Positions 22,235-34,099 of a stretch of DNA of 64,000 bases are shown here, piece by piece. Position numbers and translations under genes: made by a program. The DNA is from Luzula sylvatica (taxonomy: Eukaryota > Streptophyta > Magnoliopsida > Poales > Juncaceae): NCBI GenBank assembly GCA_946800325.1, contig OX326956.1, positions 45,213,552-45,277,551 on the forward strand, read 5' to 3'. How positions within the stretch are numbered: position 1 is the first letter of the stretch; each line of letters opens with the position of its first letter. A model generated the notes under the pieces. It searched no databases and was not told the origin of the DNA. It worked only from the letters and a program-made list of their open reading frames with translations.

Positions 22235-23583
22235 TTAGAAATTCATCAAGATTCTATCTTTTGATACTCCATCTGCTACAAGAGCTTCTGTGATGTCCTA
22301 CAATACAAATCAAAGCACAAAGCACAAAGCAGGTAAGTTATGATTAGTTTAAATACATAATATTTTGATTTATAATCTATTCATTGAAATTATATAATAG
22401 TGGATATATAGCAAAACATTATAAATATCACAAAATTGTACCTCGGCCATTTGCTTGTGACCGCATAATACCACACCAGTGGATGAAGGGTTTATAACCG
22501 GCTTTGTTTTTATGAAGGCATGCTGATAAAAAATTCAAAAAAATATGGCAAATTAAATCTTGAACTTGGTAAACAAAAATGAAATATTAATGGACATTTA
22601 TGAAAAATGTACCTGTACATAACCCGTCTCGCCTATCCAGTCTGTATCTGGTTGGGACAAAACTGGAACTATCGTCACACCATTTGATTCCCATTTTTTA
22701 AATTTATCCTTGAAAAATTGAAAATAAAAGAATTATGTTAGTATATGGTTAAAACTTGTGTAAAATTGGTATGCAATTACTTCATTTGTTCATATTGGAG
22801 TTCTGATTTTGAGTTTGAAAATAAGTATGAACCTGATAAGCCATGATTTGAAGATTTCTAGCTCCATAATATAGCCTCACATCAGCCTTTTTATTCGTTG
22901 GAAAATCTGATTCTAGAAGCGATCGAATTGCGCTGGTAACATGAAAAAAGAAAAGAAATTTATGTTACATAATCATAATTAGAGAAATTCAGCGGAAACA
23001 GAATGAAAGAAAGAAACTTGAGAAGTCGAGAGAGAAAAATGACGAATTTTCATAATTTATACCTGATACCAGAGCCAGTAGCGAAAATAAAAACTGTATC
23101 CAATTCCCCATCTCCCTCAATTCGATCTACAGGAAACCCTTTACCCATAACGGGTCCAAGTTCCACCAAATCCCCTTCTTTCAACCCGCAAATTAGCTCG
23201 GCCGTTGACCCAGGAACCCGTTTTATCAAAAACTCGAATCTCCCATCAGTAGTAGGGGGTGAGGCAATTGCTAGGAAAGCGGGTTTGGATTCAGACCCAA
23301 TAACTCGCATCTGGAGGTACTGACCTGGAGAGGCATAAGAACTGGCGAGAGCAGGGGAGGATGAAAGGTCAGTGACGACATGGAAGAGGGAAGAATCAGA
23401 CGTAGCTGGGGAGATGAGAGAAAGAGGCGCTGGAGTCCACGTGGCGGTGGAGGCAGAAGCGGAAATGGAGAGGGAAAGGCGGCGAGAGAGTGGATACAAG
23501 GAGAGGTGTTTGGGTTTGGCGAAATGTAGCGGAGGAAGGAAAGGTTTGGAGGAGAGAGTGAGACTCGCCATCGCCATCGCCAT
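22235..23583 (-). CDS. pKIWI502-type FAD/NAD(P)-binding oxidoreductase, plastid
   Basis: Five minus-strand exons, 23063-23583, 22833-22932, 22613-22708, 22442-22522 and 22235-22297, all with GT-AG borders and matching phase, give 286 residues. Kiwifruit 'fruit protein pKIWI502' and Arabidopsis At1g15140 are about that long. The N-terminus (first ~45 residues, rich in Ser, Ala, Leu and basic residues, almost no acidic ones) looks like a chloroplast transit peptide. A ferredoxin-reductase-like fold follows: a flavin-binding part with SPGQYLQMRV and FEFLIKRVPGSTAELI, then a nucleotide-binding part with FIFATGSGIS, ADVRLYYGARN and GVVLCGHKQMAE. The substrate is not established for the family. ATG 23583 is followed by a second in-frame Met, so the start may be two or four residues later. 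The gene appears intact. Confidence 0.9.
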
Positions 23584-24640
23584 GGATGAGGTGCGAGAGG
23601 AGATGAAAGAAATGGAGGGGTCCAGTTATTTGGGAGCCCGCGGATTAACTAGAAAACGGTTGCGTGCAGTGTTCTCAAGTTTGTGATAAATTGAATTTCT
23701 ACAATGCAGTAGAGACCTGGCCCACGGGCCGCTACCATGAATGCAATTCTAAGGATGCGTTCTGATCGCGATAATTTTGAGTCTTTTTTATTCATTTGCT
23801 GTTTCTCATCCAATTTTTGCTTCGCATATACCCGAATTTCTTCCACTAGCTTCGAATTCCTTGCCGCCGCGACTCACATTTCTCTTGCTATTGAGGATAG
23901 GCTCATCTAGATTAGTCCGTCTTCATAAAAATGAAGCTAGTGACAAAATTTTCTGTCGAGGTGGATCAAGCACCTGACTATTGAAGTAGTTGATCCGACG
24001 TGTAAGAACAATTTATGTGAAGAAAACGGGTCTTGTCTTGTAGGTCACTTGATGCTCGAAACGATAATAGTGAGTCGGGCTTGCAGAGGAGATCCCGGCT
24101 AGCTCGTTCATTCATTTTCTTTGCTGGCTTACTTACGTATTTGCAGATTTAGGGCTTTCCAAACAAGTTGACACTCGACCATCATTTCTACTCACCGTTC
24201 CCTCTCTCCCGATGCCCTGATAACGAAGAACTGGACTCAAACTTTGGTTATCAAAATGGATTCCTCCCAGACTGAACTCTTGTTTACTCTTTCTTGCAGT
24301 CTTCAAGGATTGTAGCTTATCGGGGATCGGCCAATAAATAAGCATTTTGGACGGAAGTTTCTTGACTTTACCTATCATCCTTTCATTTCTCTCTTAACTC
24401 GACAAAGCAAGGCAAACACCATATCAGCCTAAACAGTGATAGAAGATCCTGCCTGTGATGAGGATGAGTGAAAGGAAACAAATGAGTTGACCTAACCAGC
24501 TTAAAGGAAGGAGCGCACATCGAAAATATCAAGATTGACTTTCGCCTCAACAAAAGTACCGTAAACATACATAGAGAATATGGCTTGATCGATTAACTGG
24601 TCTGGTCTTTGAATGTTCATTGTTGGAGCAAGACAAGGTC
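23584..24640. other. Intergenic region, no supported gene
   Basis: The first 100-150 bases hold the promoter side of the minus-strand oxidoreductase gene. From about 23760 to 24640 the base composition becomes more even (less AT-rich) and several short ORFs occur, none recognisable. The texture (for example GAGTCGGGCTTGCAGAGGAG near 24071) recalls plant mitochondrial intergenic DNA, so an organelle-derived insertion is possible but not shown. Confidence 0.3.
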
Positions 24641-24967
24641 ATAAGAACTATGTAGTACAAACTCCTAGAGGAAAAGCCTCATGATCAATATGTCGTCAAC
24701 ATAAAGCACAAGAAATTCTACACGACTCCCACTAACCTTCTTGTACACATAATGTTCTTCTTCGTTCTTGACAAAATTATATTTGCTTAAAACTTCATCA
24801 AAACGAATATTCCAACTCCGAGAAGATTGTTTCAATCCATAAATGGATCGTTTAAGCTTGCATACTTTCTCCGGATTTTTTGGATCGACAAAACCGTCGG
24901 GTTGTGTCATATACACATCCTCCGATAAATTTCCATTGAGGAAAACGGGTTTGACATCAATTTGTCA
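24641..24967 (-). pseudogene. Copia reverse transcriptase fragment
   Basis: On the minus strand the peptide from 24916 to 24665 has [33 protein letters not shown] and the catalytic [10 protein letters not shown], the central part of a Copia RT. It closely matches the pol at 39500-39730. Upstream (24917-24967) the frame continues with a [13 protein letters not shown] block, then breaks off at a junction with unrelated plus-oriented LTR sequence. Only this piece survives. Confidence 0.85.
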
Positions 24968-24989
24968 TATCTCATAGTTAAATTGGATA

Positions 24990-25579
24990 TACATAGTTAA
25001 ATTGAACAAACGAACGCACGCATTCGTTGACATAAATAATTTGTATATTAGATGCACATATGCATATTGGATATACATAGTTAAATTGATAAGAAACGAT
25101 TTTATTAAGAAAACCAGAAAATTCAGTTTAAACGGTTTTAGTACAACTGACATAAGTTTCAGATAACAATTCAAATTTGAATGGTTCAAATTGGGCTGGT
25201 TAGATAATAATAGTATCTAGAACTTCCATGAAGAAATATATTTCATTTGAGCGATTTTTCAGTTTCGTTTTAATGAAATACCGAAATGATGCGATAGTTT
25301 GACATACAGTTAGTAAAACCGTCATAACATTCGCATCCGAACTCCAATTGGGATGCGCCAAATTGGGTTAGAAAGATAATAATATTTTCTACAACTTTCG
25401 CGAAGGTGTGAAGTCGGTTGGAACAATTTAACAATTTTGTTTCAACATAATACAGAAAGGGTGCATGCAGTTTTATGTTTCAAAATGTGTATAATAGTTA
25501 TACATATCTTTTGGCCCATCCTTATCCTATGCATTATATATATGATGTTTCTCTCTTCTCAATTAGTCTAATATGAATC
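24990..25579 (+). repeat. Truncated plus-strand Copia LTR
   Basis: The sequence follows the U3 of the LTR at 31085 (the ACGAACGCACGCATTCGT palindrome near 25010, AATTTGAATGGTTCAAATTG near 25168, and a repeat beginning CATTCGCATCCGAACTCC near 25328) up to the CTCTCTTCTCAATTAGTCTA stretch. The first bases of the LTR and its U5 end are missing and a short stretch around 25030-25090 is duplicated or inserted. Confidence 0.7.
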
Positions 25580-25615
25580 TACAAATTGGGTTGGAAAGAT
25601 AATAAGATTATTTAC

Positions 25616-26606
25616 TGAAGGGAATTATCCCGTCCCCGGGCACGCGCAGCGGATATGAAGGCCCGGCCCGGTTCCCAAATCCCGAGATCACGCTTTGATA
25701 TCGAGGGTACGATGCAAAGTAGGATAGACGATTACCAGCGTGAAATTGATCACGCATGACGGGTTGATCGCTCGCATTTTTCTCTTCTTCGGTGTCACAT
25801 TGGTGACTAGCCCGTGAGTCCCATACCACACGTCTCCCACCGTCTTGACACGTCTCCGGTTGTCTTCGTGCGTCCCATGCCCACACGCTTCCACAACCTT
25901 TTTCTCCTTCGGTTTGATCACAACAAAGAGCCACGACTGTCGCTCCTCTACCCGTATCCACCGTGAGTCGTAGCACTTCGGTCGCGGGTGCAACTGCCTA
26001 GACGATGAACCGGCTAACTTGCTTGATTGCTTTCGATTATTTAGACGGAGAAACCTCTTTTGCTCCTCTTTTCTCTTTTTCTCTTTCTCTTCGCACTCTT
26101 TCAACACCTTGATAAGAGTCTCTTTAATTTCTGGACTGAATTAGATTGTGATTAGACTGAATAGAGAGGAGAGAAACATCCTATTTATACTAAATATGAT
26201 AAGGATTGAGTGAAAGGTTGTGTATATCCAATATACACTTCAAGCAGCATGTTCGTTCGAACGCAACATACAGTTCGTTCGAACGCACAGTTTCTGTCTT
26301 GAGAATGTATAAAAACCCTTTTTATACCCGAAGAGGTCCGTTCGAATGAACACAATGGTTCGTTCGAACGTATACTCTCTGTCTCATTTCTACGATAATT
26401 CCATAATTACATTCGTAGTCATCCGTTCGAACGAACTACAAGATTTGTTCGAACGGACACTCTCTGGAATGATTGTGTATAAAACTATTTTATACTCGTG
26501 GCAGTCCGTTCGAACGCACCCTACGGTTCGTTCGAACGAACCACTCTCTGGAACTCAAATTTGCACAATCATATTATGCATTTATTCAAACCCATGAACA
26601 TCCATG
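25616..26606 (-). repeat. Copia LTR with TTCGAACG palindromes, 5'-truncated (LTR-A)
   Basis: On the minus strand it ends ATAATTCCCTTCA at 25616. Its U5 (cccggg, then GGATATGAAGGCCCGG on the plus strand) matches the other Copia LTRs of this window. Its U3 (about 26240-26540) has eight palindromes in four pairs, such as GTTCGTTCGAACGAAC near 26525 and GTCCGTTCGAACG near 26505. The expected start (TGAAGGAAATACAG) is absent; LTR-B begins where it should be. No primer site lies beyond its end. Confidence 0.82.
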
Positions 26607-27633
26607 TGAAAGGAATTGATCCGACCCCGGGCCCGCGTAGAGGATATGAAGGCCCAGTCCGGTTTCCAAATCCCGAGATCACACCTTGACTTCGAGAGTA
26701 CGATGCAAAGTAGGATAGACGATTACCAGCATGAAATTGATCACGCACGACGGGTTGATCGCTCGCATCCTTCTCTTCTCCGACGTCACGTTGGTGACTA
26801 GCCCGTGCGTCCCATACACACGTCTCCCACCGTTTGGACTCCATGAATGCCTCCGTTTTGATCACAATTTAGAGCCACATGTGTCGTTCCTCTACTCGTA
26901 TACACCGTGAGTCGTAGCACCTCGGTCGCGGATGCACCTGCCTAGACGATGCATCGGCGAACTTGCTTGATCGCGTTTGATTCTCTAAACCGAGAAAACT
27001 CCTTTTCTCTTTTCTCTCTTTCTCATCACACCCATTCAACTATTGATGGTGTTCTTTCGAATGATCATCTCAATTAGTCTAATCTGAATTAGATTCAGGA
27101 TTAACTCTTTTATTGATTTATTAGATCAGAGAGAAACATCCTATATATACTACATATGACAAGGATGGGCCAAAATGTATGAATATCTACTATACACCTT
27201 TTCAAACAGAAAACTGCATGCATCCTTTCAGTATTCTGTTGAAACAAAATTGCTAAATCGTTCCAACCAACTTCAAACCTTCACGAAAGTTGTAGATAAT
27301 CTTATTATCTTTCCAACACAATTTGGACCAGGACAATTGGAGTTCGTATGCGAATGTTATGACGGTTTTACTAATTGTATGTCAAACTGTCACACCCTTT
27401 CGGTATTCCATTAAAACGACACTGATACATCACTCAACTGAAATATATTTCTTCATGAATGTTCTAGATAATCTCATTATATATCCAACCCAATTTGAAC
27501 CATTCAAATTGGAGTCATTATCTGAAAGTTATGCCAATTCTACTAAAACTGTTTCTTATGCCCACGAACGCGTGCATTCGTTTGTCCTTCTACGTACCAT
27601 TTTACCGTTGATCCAAAACTGTATTTCCTTTCA
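26607..27633 (-). repeat. Copia 3' LTR on minus strand (LTR-B)
   Basis: It starts at 27633 with TGAAAGGAAATACAG and ends at 26607 with CAATTCCTTTCA. The polypurine tract (GGGAGAC on the minus strand, 27640 to 27634) adjoins its start, so this is the 3' LTR of the minus-strand internal region at 27634-31084. U3 shows the ACGAATGCACGCGTTCGT near-palindrome and two ~170-bp repeats, as in the LTRs at 31085, 36481 and 41857. Confidence 0.85.
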
Positions 27634-30600
27634 GTCTCCCACTCAGTATCAGATCTAACTAAAAGGTACTCGTGTATATCACATATACACCATATCAGAG
27701 AATCTAGCCCGCGTATCATATACGCTAAAGCCATTCACATCCCATGTGCCAAAACTTGCAATCAAGCCCGACATAGTACGACTCGTTGTGTGACCGTGTA
27801 GGTTCGTTTAACGATGGCAGTAAGCTGTCAAGCATTACAAGCCCATGAGCGGGATCTAGTCACTCCATCATGGCTACCCATGTTAAAACGAGAAATGATT
27901 GTGATCATTGTGCTTATCTCGAATAGCAGCTATTAGTTCTCTTATTAGCGATATCCATTAATCAAAAGGCATGGTGGTAGTCATCCTTATAGTTTGATTA
28001 ACTATACTTATTCCCCAATTCCGAATTGAGTTAACAATTTCAATCGATATTAACCGTTAATATCATTGACTGTGGCCACAGTTTTCGTTAATCAACTCAT
28101 CGAGCGGCGCCTAAGAGATATCTATTCCTTTCGGAATTAACAATTCCTATCTTGGAGACTCATATTGAATTCCGTGTTTCGGACAATACCCAATGATGAC
28201 CGTTTTGGTCCCTTGTTACGGCAGGCGTAAGGTGATATCAAAGCATTGTGTTACGCACGTAACGCAATCAATGGTCCCCTCAAGTATGAAGAACCTACCC
28301 TACTCGTCGCGAGTCCATCTATAATGATTAAACCATGTCATGGTCTCGCGGCTTTGGTCATATCCAATACATGTAACCTAACATATATCTACGTTCCCGA
28401 TTCGACAAACACTTTGTCCCATGATTATCAAAACATAATCATCTCCTCGGCTAACGTACTAGTGTACACGTTCAGTCTATTATCTGATAATAGAAATGCT
28501 TCTCTCGTAAGCAAACTGATCCGCGACTAGGGATGTTTAGAAATGAAGCTTTAGGTGTGACGGTTTCGCTGCACATAATCACGTATTATGCCGATGTCCA
28601 CACAAGCTCAAATCAGGGTTCATGTAACAATCATAGTACACAACCCGCACACAATTTTTATATAAGGCGAATGCATATTAATTTAAGTAAACAAATTTTT
28701 TAAAGGGATGCATTCATATGGATTAAGTATTTGGGTGATACAACGTTTACCTATGGGTATCTCCATACCCATAACCCGCGAGGACTATCGTATTTGATAA
28801 CTACACTCTGCTCTATTCTTCCTCCTCTAGGTATCTCCATACTTATAGTCATCGCATGACAGTCACGCGTGACTAGAGAGAGCGGTTTTGTAAACGGGTC
28901 CGCACGTTGCCGCTAGTGTTAATCTTCATAAGGTTTGGAACATTTTCATATACCTACGATCACATATTTTCACAAAATTTCACGGATCAAATGAATTTTT
29001 CTGAGTATTGGCTAGAAGTGGTTGTGACCTCGACATTTTTGGCTTGTACTATTGCGTCTCACGTAATCCACAACCATAAATCCGATAACTCGTGACTACT
29101 TCGAGTTTGGTCATGTATCCTTGATCCACACCGCTTCCTTTTGCGATTAATAACCGCAATATACTCGCCTCCGTAATAGAATCATAAACCATTCGTTGTG
29201 TGGAACCTTTCCACATAACCGTGTTTTCGTTTAAGCAAAACACGTACAAAATTCGTTATCGAAAGTCGTGCTACATGTTTGGAAACTGCCGTTGGTATAA
29301 CTCTTTATAACCAACCCATCCTCCACACCATTATAGATAAAATAAAATCCTGAATTCTTTCTCAAAGTATTCAAGGATAAACTTCACCGGTATCAATACA
29401 AATCCAGATAGGTTTAAATATACATAACCATTATGTGTATATACGTATAACCATTATACATTCACAAGAGTTAGTCTCATGTAATCGCATTACATTCAAA
29501 CTCGTGTGATTCCCTTGGATTTTGTTGACGGTAAATTAAACGCTTCATATGTACGACGTACAACCACATATATATCATGGCAATTTTACTTTCTCTTTTC
29601 TTGATGTCTCACATCGAGCCGTAAACAATTCTGCCATTCGACATTTCGATTTAACTCCTCCAAGGAGTTATATGTTCAAAACCATTTTCAACAATATGTC
29701 GATATACGTGCTATAATCTAGAACGAGGAACTTATTAGATCTATCCTATAGATCTTCACGCTTAATTCATAAGAGGTCTCGCCTAAATCCTTTGTCGTTA
29801 CAAGAAATATAACCGCGGCTCCCACTAACCTTCATGTGTACACAAAGTTTTCATTCGTTCCGACAATGTTATAGCAGTTTATAATTTCGTCAAAACAAAT
29901 ATTCCAATTCCGAGAAGCTTTCTCTAATCCATGATATGGATCGTTAAAGGGTGCATATCCTATCCCTGATTCTTATGAATCGACAAAACCGCAAGGTTGT
30001 GTCAAGTACACATCCTTTCATAAAATTTCTGTCAAGAAATTTGGTTTTGACATTCATTTTGCCATATCACACAGTCATAATATGCGACTATGGCAAGCAT
30101 AATTTCGATAATGTGAAAGCATGGCAACATGCAAAAACGTTTCTTCATAGTCCTACTATGAATTGCATGAAACTCTTCGCTACAAGCCTCGCTTTACATA
30201 TATGCATATTCCCATCCGTGTCGGTTCTCATCTTGAAAACCCATTGACATTTCACGGGTCTAACCCGGAAAGTAATGAAATCAAGTTCTAAACTTGATAA
30301 TTTACACGGATAGAACCACAGATTTCATGGCATCTTTCCTTATGGAATCATCACTTTTCATAGCCTCATTGTAGGATATCGAATCATCATATGATTTCGA
30401 TCTATCATCATTAGCAATGATAAATCCGTATTTATCAGCTCATGATATAGCCTACTTGATCTACGAAAAATTCATTTGTGTGTTCGACTCGTATTCATCA
30501 ACTCTTGATGAAGTTGTGTCGATTTTCATCGGCACAATGTTCATTTTCAGATCTCAAACTCTTTCGAGATTTATTCTACTCCCACTAGCCCGCATAGAGA

Positions 30601-31084
30601 TAAATGACATCAAGTTCCAAGCCCGCATTATGTCCTCCTCCAAGAAGGCATCTCTTCGAGCCACGAAAATCTCATTTTCGCCGGGACGTTAAAACTAATA
30701 CCCTTTAATTTCCTTAAGGATATATGATAAACGAACAATTTTCAGATTTGGGATCGAGTTTAACCGAAACAAATTTCGAAATATACTCACATCCTCAAAT
30801 CTGTACAAATGACAACTTCGGAACCATTCCGATCCATATCTCATATGGCGTCTTTTGTACCGATAAGAAGGTTTATGGTCCATATCTTATATGCAACCAT
30901 TCATTAGTGCCGCTGTCTCAAGGGCGTATCCCCAAAATATTTTTGGGAGATCCGTTTGACTTATCATTTATCGAACCATGTCTAACATGCGTTTATTTCC
31001 TCTTTTCGGATGCATCTCAATGTTCCGAAATGAAGATAATCGTGAAATGATACCACAATCATAAATGATCATCAATACTCATAA
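27634..31084 (-). mobile_element. Copia internal region, minus strand, truncated in integrase
   Basis: Reading down the minus strand from 31084: a late-integrase remnant (near 30900, matching FWGFALETA), integrase-RT linker (30400-30700), decayed RT (about 30250-29300), RNase H remnant (about 29300-28750) and the ~1-kb 3' non-coding region (28700-27640), then LTR-B. Gag, protease and early integrase are missing. The break at 31084 directly touches the plus-strand LTR at 31085 with no spacer. It is an inverted relative of about 34450-36480. No full ORF remains. Confidence 0.8.
28246..28530 (+). other. ORF antisense to the Copia 3' non-coding region (94 aa)
   Basis: The peptide starts MCYARNAINGPLKYEE and runs 94 residues, antisense to the element. 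The two other copies of this region contain the same antisense frame: 35682-35867 and 41064-41246, each starting MCYARNAID and sharing PLKYEE, LLVAS, KPCH and YVPDST, but cut earlier by stops or shifts. The product is not one I recognise. Antisense ORFs are known in some plant retrotransposons; here function is unproven and sequence conservation alone could explain it. Confidence 0.35.
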
Positions 31085-32142
31085 TGAAAGAAATACAGTT
31101 TCGGATCAACCGTAAAATTGTACACATGGATAAACGAACGTACGCGTTCGTAGGCATAAGAAACAGTTTTAGTAAAACCGGGATAACTTTCAGTGGGAAA
31201 CTCCAATTTGAATGGTTCAAATTGGGTTAGATAGATAATGATATTATCTAGAACTTTCATGTATAAATATAGTTCATTTGAATGAAGTATCGGTGTCGTT
31301 TTAATGAAATACCGAAAGGGTGCGACAGTTTGACATACAGTTAGTAAAACCGTCGTAACGTTCGCATCCGAACTCCAATTGGGCCAGGCCAAATTGGGTT
31401 GGAAATATAATAAGATTATCTAAAACTTTCTTGAAGGTTTTAAGTCGGTTGGAACGATTTAATATTTTCGTTTCAACAGAATACTGAAAGGGTGTGTGCA
31501 GTTTTCTGTTTGAAAAGGTGTATAGTAGATATACATACATTTTAGCCCATCATTATCCTATGTTGTATAAATATGATGTTTCTCTCTCTCTCTCTAATCA
31601 GTTCAATCCAGTCAATTAAGACTAATTAATCCAGAAATAGAGAGTCATCTTTCGAAGAGTGAAAGGGTGCGAAAAGAGAGAACGAGAAAAATAGTTTTTC
31701 TCGGTTTAGAGAATCAATTCGATCAAGCAAGTTTACCGGTATATCGTCTAGGAAGGTATACCCGTGACCGAGGTGCTACGACTCAAGGTGGATACGAGTA
31801 GAGGAGCGACGCTTGTGGCTCTTCGTTTGTGATCAAACCGGAGAAGTAAGAGAGCGAAACGTTGTGGAAGCGTGTGGACGTAGAACGCACGGAGACAACC
31901 GGAAGCATGTCAAGACGGTTGGAGACGTGTGGTATGGGATGCACGGGCTAGTCACCAACGTGACACCGAAGGAGTAAAGGAGGATAAGCGACAACCCTTC
32001 GAGCGTGATCAATTTCACGCCGGTAAAGATCTATCCTTCTTTTGCATCGTACCCTCGAAGTCATGGCGTTATCTTGGATTTTGGGAACCGGACCGGGCCT
32101 TCATATCCGCTGCGCGGGTCCGGGGTCTGATATTTCCCTTCA
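31085..32142 (+). repeat. Copia LTR1 (1058 bp)
   Basis: It starts TGAAAGAAATACAG and ends TATTTCCCTTCA, one base before the primer site. U3 has the near-palindrome ACGAACGTACGCGTTCGT (about 31135), then two tandem ~170-bp units, each with a palindrome centre (31203-31225 is a 10-bp stem with a 3-base loop). The U5 shares GGACCGGGCCTTCATATCCG with all LTRs of the family. Confidence 0.88.
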
Positions 32143-32143
32143 G

Positions 32144-32155
32144 TGGTATCAGAGC
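32144..32155 (+). other. Primer binding site of C2
   Basis: TGGTATCAGAGC, one base after LTR1, as in C1. Confidence 0.9.
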
Positions 32156-32394
32156 GATCGCCATCGATTCGAGAGTCGAATCATAGTCGTATATTTGAGA
32201 TACGCACGGGTTATCAAAGTTCGTACCCGTTTGCATGATGCTAGATATTTAGAACGTTAATTTCGCTAAAATCACAAGTGGAATTCACTAGAGATCAATA
32301 AAAAGTTGATTGAGAGTATCTAGTAATGATCGTGAAAAAGTTTCATGATTTATCGTTTTGGAAACGAGCGAAAACGAAAGAAACGGCGAAATCT

Positions 32395-32536
32395 GCAGAA
32401 AATCTGGAGTTCTGCCGCCCCGGGGGCAGTTTTTGGCGCCCCGGACGCGCCCCGGGTATGATTTTCTCGCGCCCCAGGGCCCTGCGTTACAACGGATGGG
32501 GCAGTCCGTTATAACGGACCCCCCCCCCCCCCCCCC
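32395..32536 (+). repeat. GC-rich palindrome leader of C2 and C18 run
   Basis: It holds repeated GCGCCCCGGG-type blocks and the perfect 16-bp palindrome GTCCGTTATAACGGAC (32504-32519), directly followed by a run of 18 C's (32519-32536). Its position after the primer site is the same as that of the C1 palindrome array. Confidence 0.75.
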
Positions 32537-32749
32537 GATGCTGATTTTGTTTTCGCGATAACTTTGGCTACGAAACTCGAAATTTTGAGTTCTTTATATC
32601 GATAGAATCGGCATCACTCATACTTTCATATAAACTGATTAAAGGTTAATGATCAATCAAATCTTGTGATATTGATATAATTAGATTATGTCAAAATTCA
32701 ACATGCATTGGTATGATCCCTCATAATATTTAAGTCATGAAAATGCCTT

Positions 32750-33200
32750 TCATATTTACAACCATTATGTTTGGTACTACGTCTCACATGGGTTAAGGCC
32801 AAAGCCGACATGAGTTATTGTAGTTATCGATGGAGTGACAAGCGTTAAATAGGGACTGATAAGGGTTAAGGCCAAAACCGACTTATTAGTAATTTATTTG
32901 AACGATACGTTGAGTATGGTTGTGACTTAACCGTCCAAGCCAATAAGGGTTAAGGCCAAATTAGCCGATTTGATTGGAAGTTTGGGGCATAGATAGGATG
33001 CACACACGGAAATGGGATTGTATATGATACGATCCATCACCGAAATCCTATAAAGGTTCAAGAGTCGCATTGGATGCGATTGGATATAATCGTACCTAAA
33101 TAGCGAGATCCCACCCATCTGCCAAAGCAACTTGTGGGAGGATCGTGAAATATGGGTCTTGAGTGTTATGGACTTGGAGTCCCGTATCGGTATGTGGGTT
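32750..33200 (+). other. Structured gag-position region of C2
   Basis: It parallels C1 13130-13600. Hairpins with loop GGTTAAGGCCAAAACCGA or close variants: stem around 32786-32815 (CATG/CATG, imperfect), stem ACTGATAAG/CTTATTAGT (32855-32890, 8 of 9 paired), and CCAAT...ATTGG around 32940-32978, where C1 has only the bare palindrome CCAATCCGATTGG. No protein is readable. Confidence 0.55.
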
Positions 33201-34099
33201 ATCGATTCGATAAAATAGCACTATAATATAATCATCATATAAGCATATAGATTAAGTACGCACGGTTAGGAGCTTAATCTTTATCATCCGTTTAGAATTA
33301 TGTTTTCAAGCAACACCAAATATATCGATGAGATTGATATGATAGATGGCTTTTGGGCCGGAATTACCGTAATTAACCTTGATAGTCAAATAATAGTTCT
33401 TAGACTTAAAGGAACGTGTTGGACACGGAAAATGGTAGATTCGGGGCTCGAGGCTTTGGCTTTAGAGAAATCCGGGTTCGATACACTTTAAGAAGGAATC
33501 GAACAATATTACGTGCCTTGTGGTGGCATGTATAGACGCATATTTCTCAAAATTGTTTTGAGAATTCGGGTGGATATGAAAGTAAAACGCAACGCTCAAG
33601 AAATAGTTTCAAGAGCTAGAGCGCGTTGAATGGTTCAATGCGGCTCAAAGAGTAGGTTAATTTTGAGATGCCTTATGGGTGTTTGATTAACACTCGTGTG
33701 TTCATGGTACGAGATTTGATCTTCGTGACCGAATATCATATGCATTCAATAGATAAGTCGATCTAGAAATTGCATGAGATGCGATTTAAATTTGAATTGG
33801 AGATGCTCGGAGCATCCGAGGAATCCAATGCATAGAGATGAGTGGATGTCCTTGTAATTCAAGGGTTGGATCGAAAGAAATAAATGTCTATGGGTATTTT
33901 GGGAAAATGTTTTCCAAACAGAAAGTTCGGACAAGGAATTTGTCCAAACTAATGACTCAAAGAACGGTGAAATCCGAGGAGGATTAAACCTAGAAGTTGA
34001 TTGCTTCTTTTGGCGTTGCCGTCTTGGCCATATAGACGAGATACGTGTATCTAGATTCCATATGATGGATTGCTAGAATCATTCGAATTAGATTCGAAT

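Noticed and set aside
23372..23686. 104-aa plus-strand ORF rich in Arg and Glu
   Set aside because: Antisense shadow of the Ser/Ala-rich transit-peptide exon of the pKIWI502-like gene.
31080..31084. Target duplication for the LTR1 insertion (CATAA)
   Set aside because: Neither the base after LTR2 nor that after LTR3 repeats it, so no simple insertion can be claimed.
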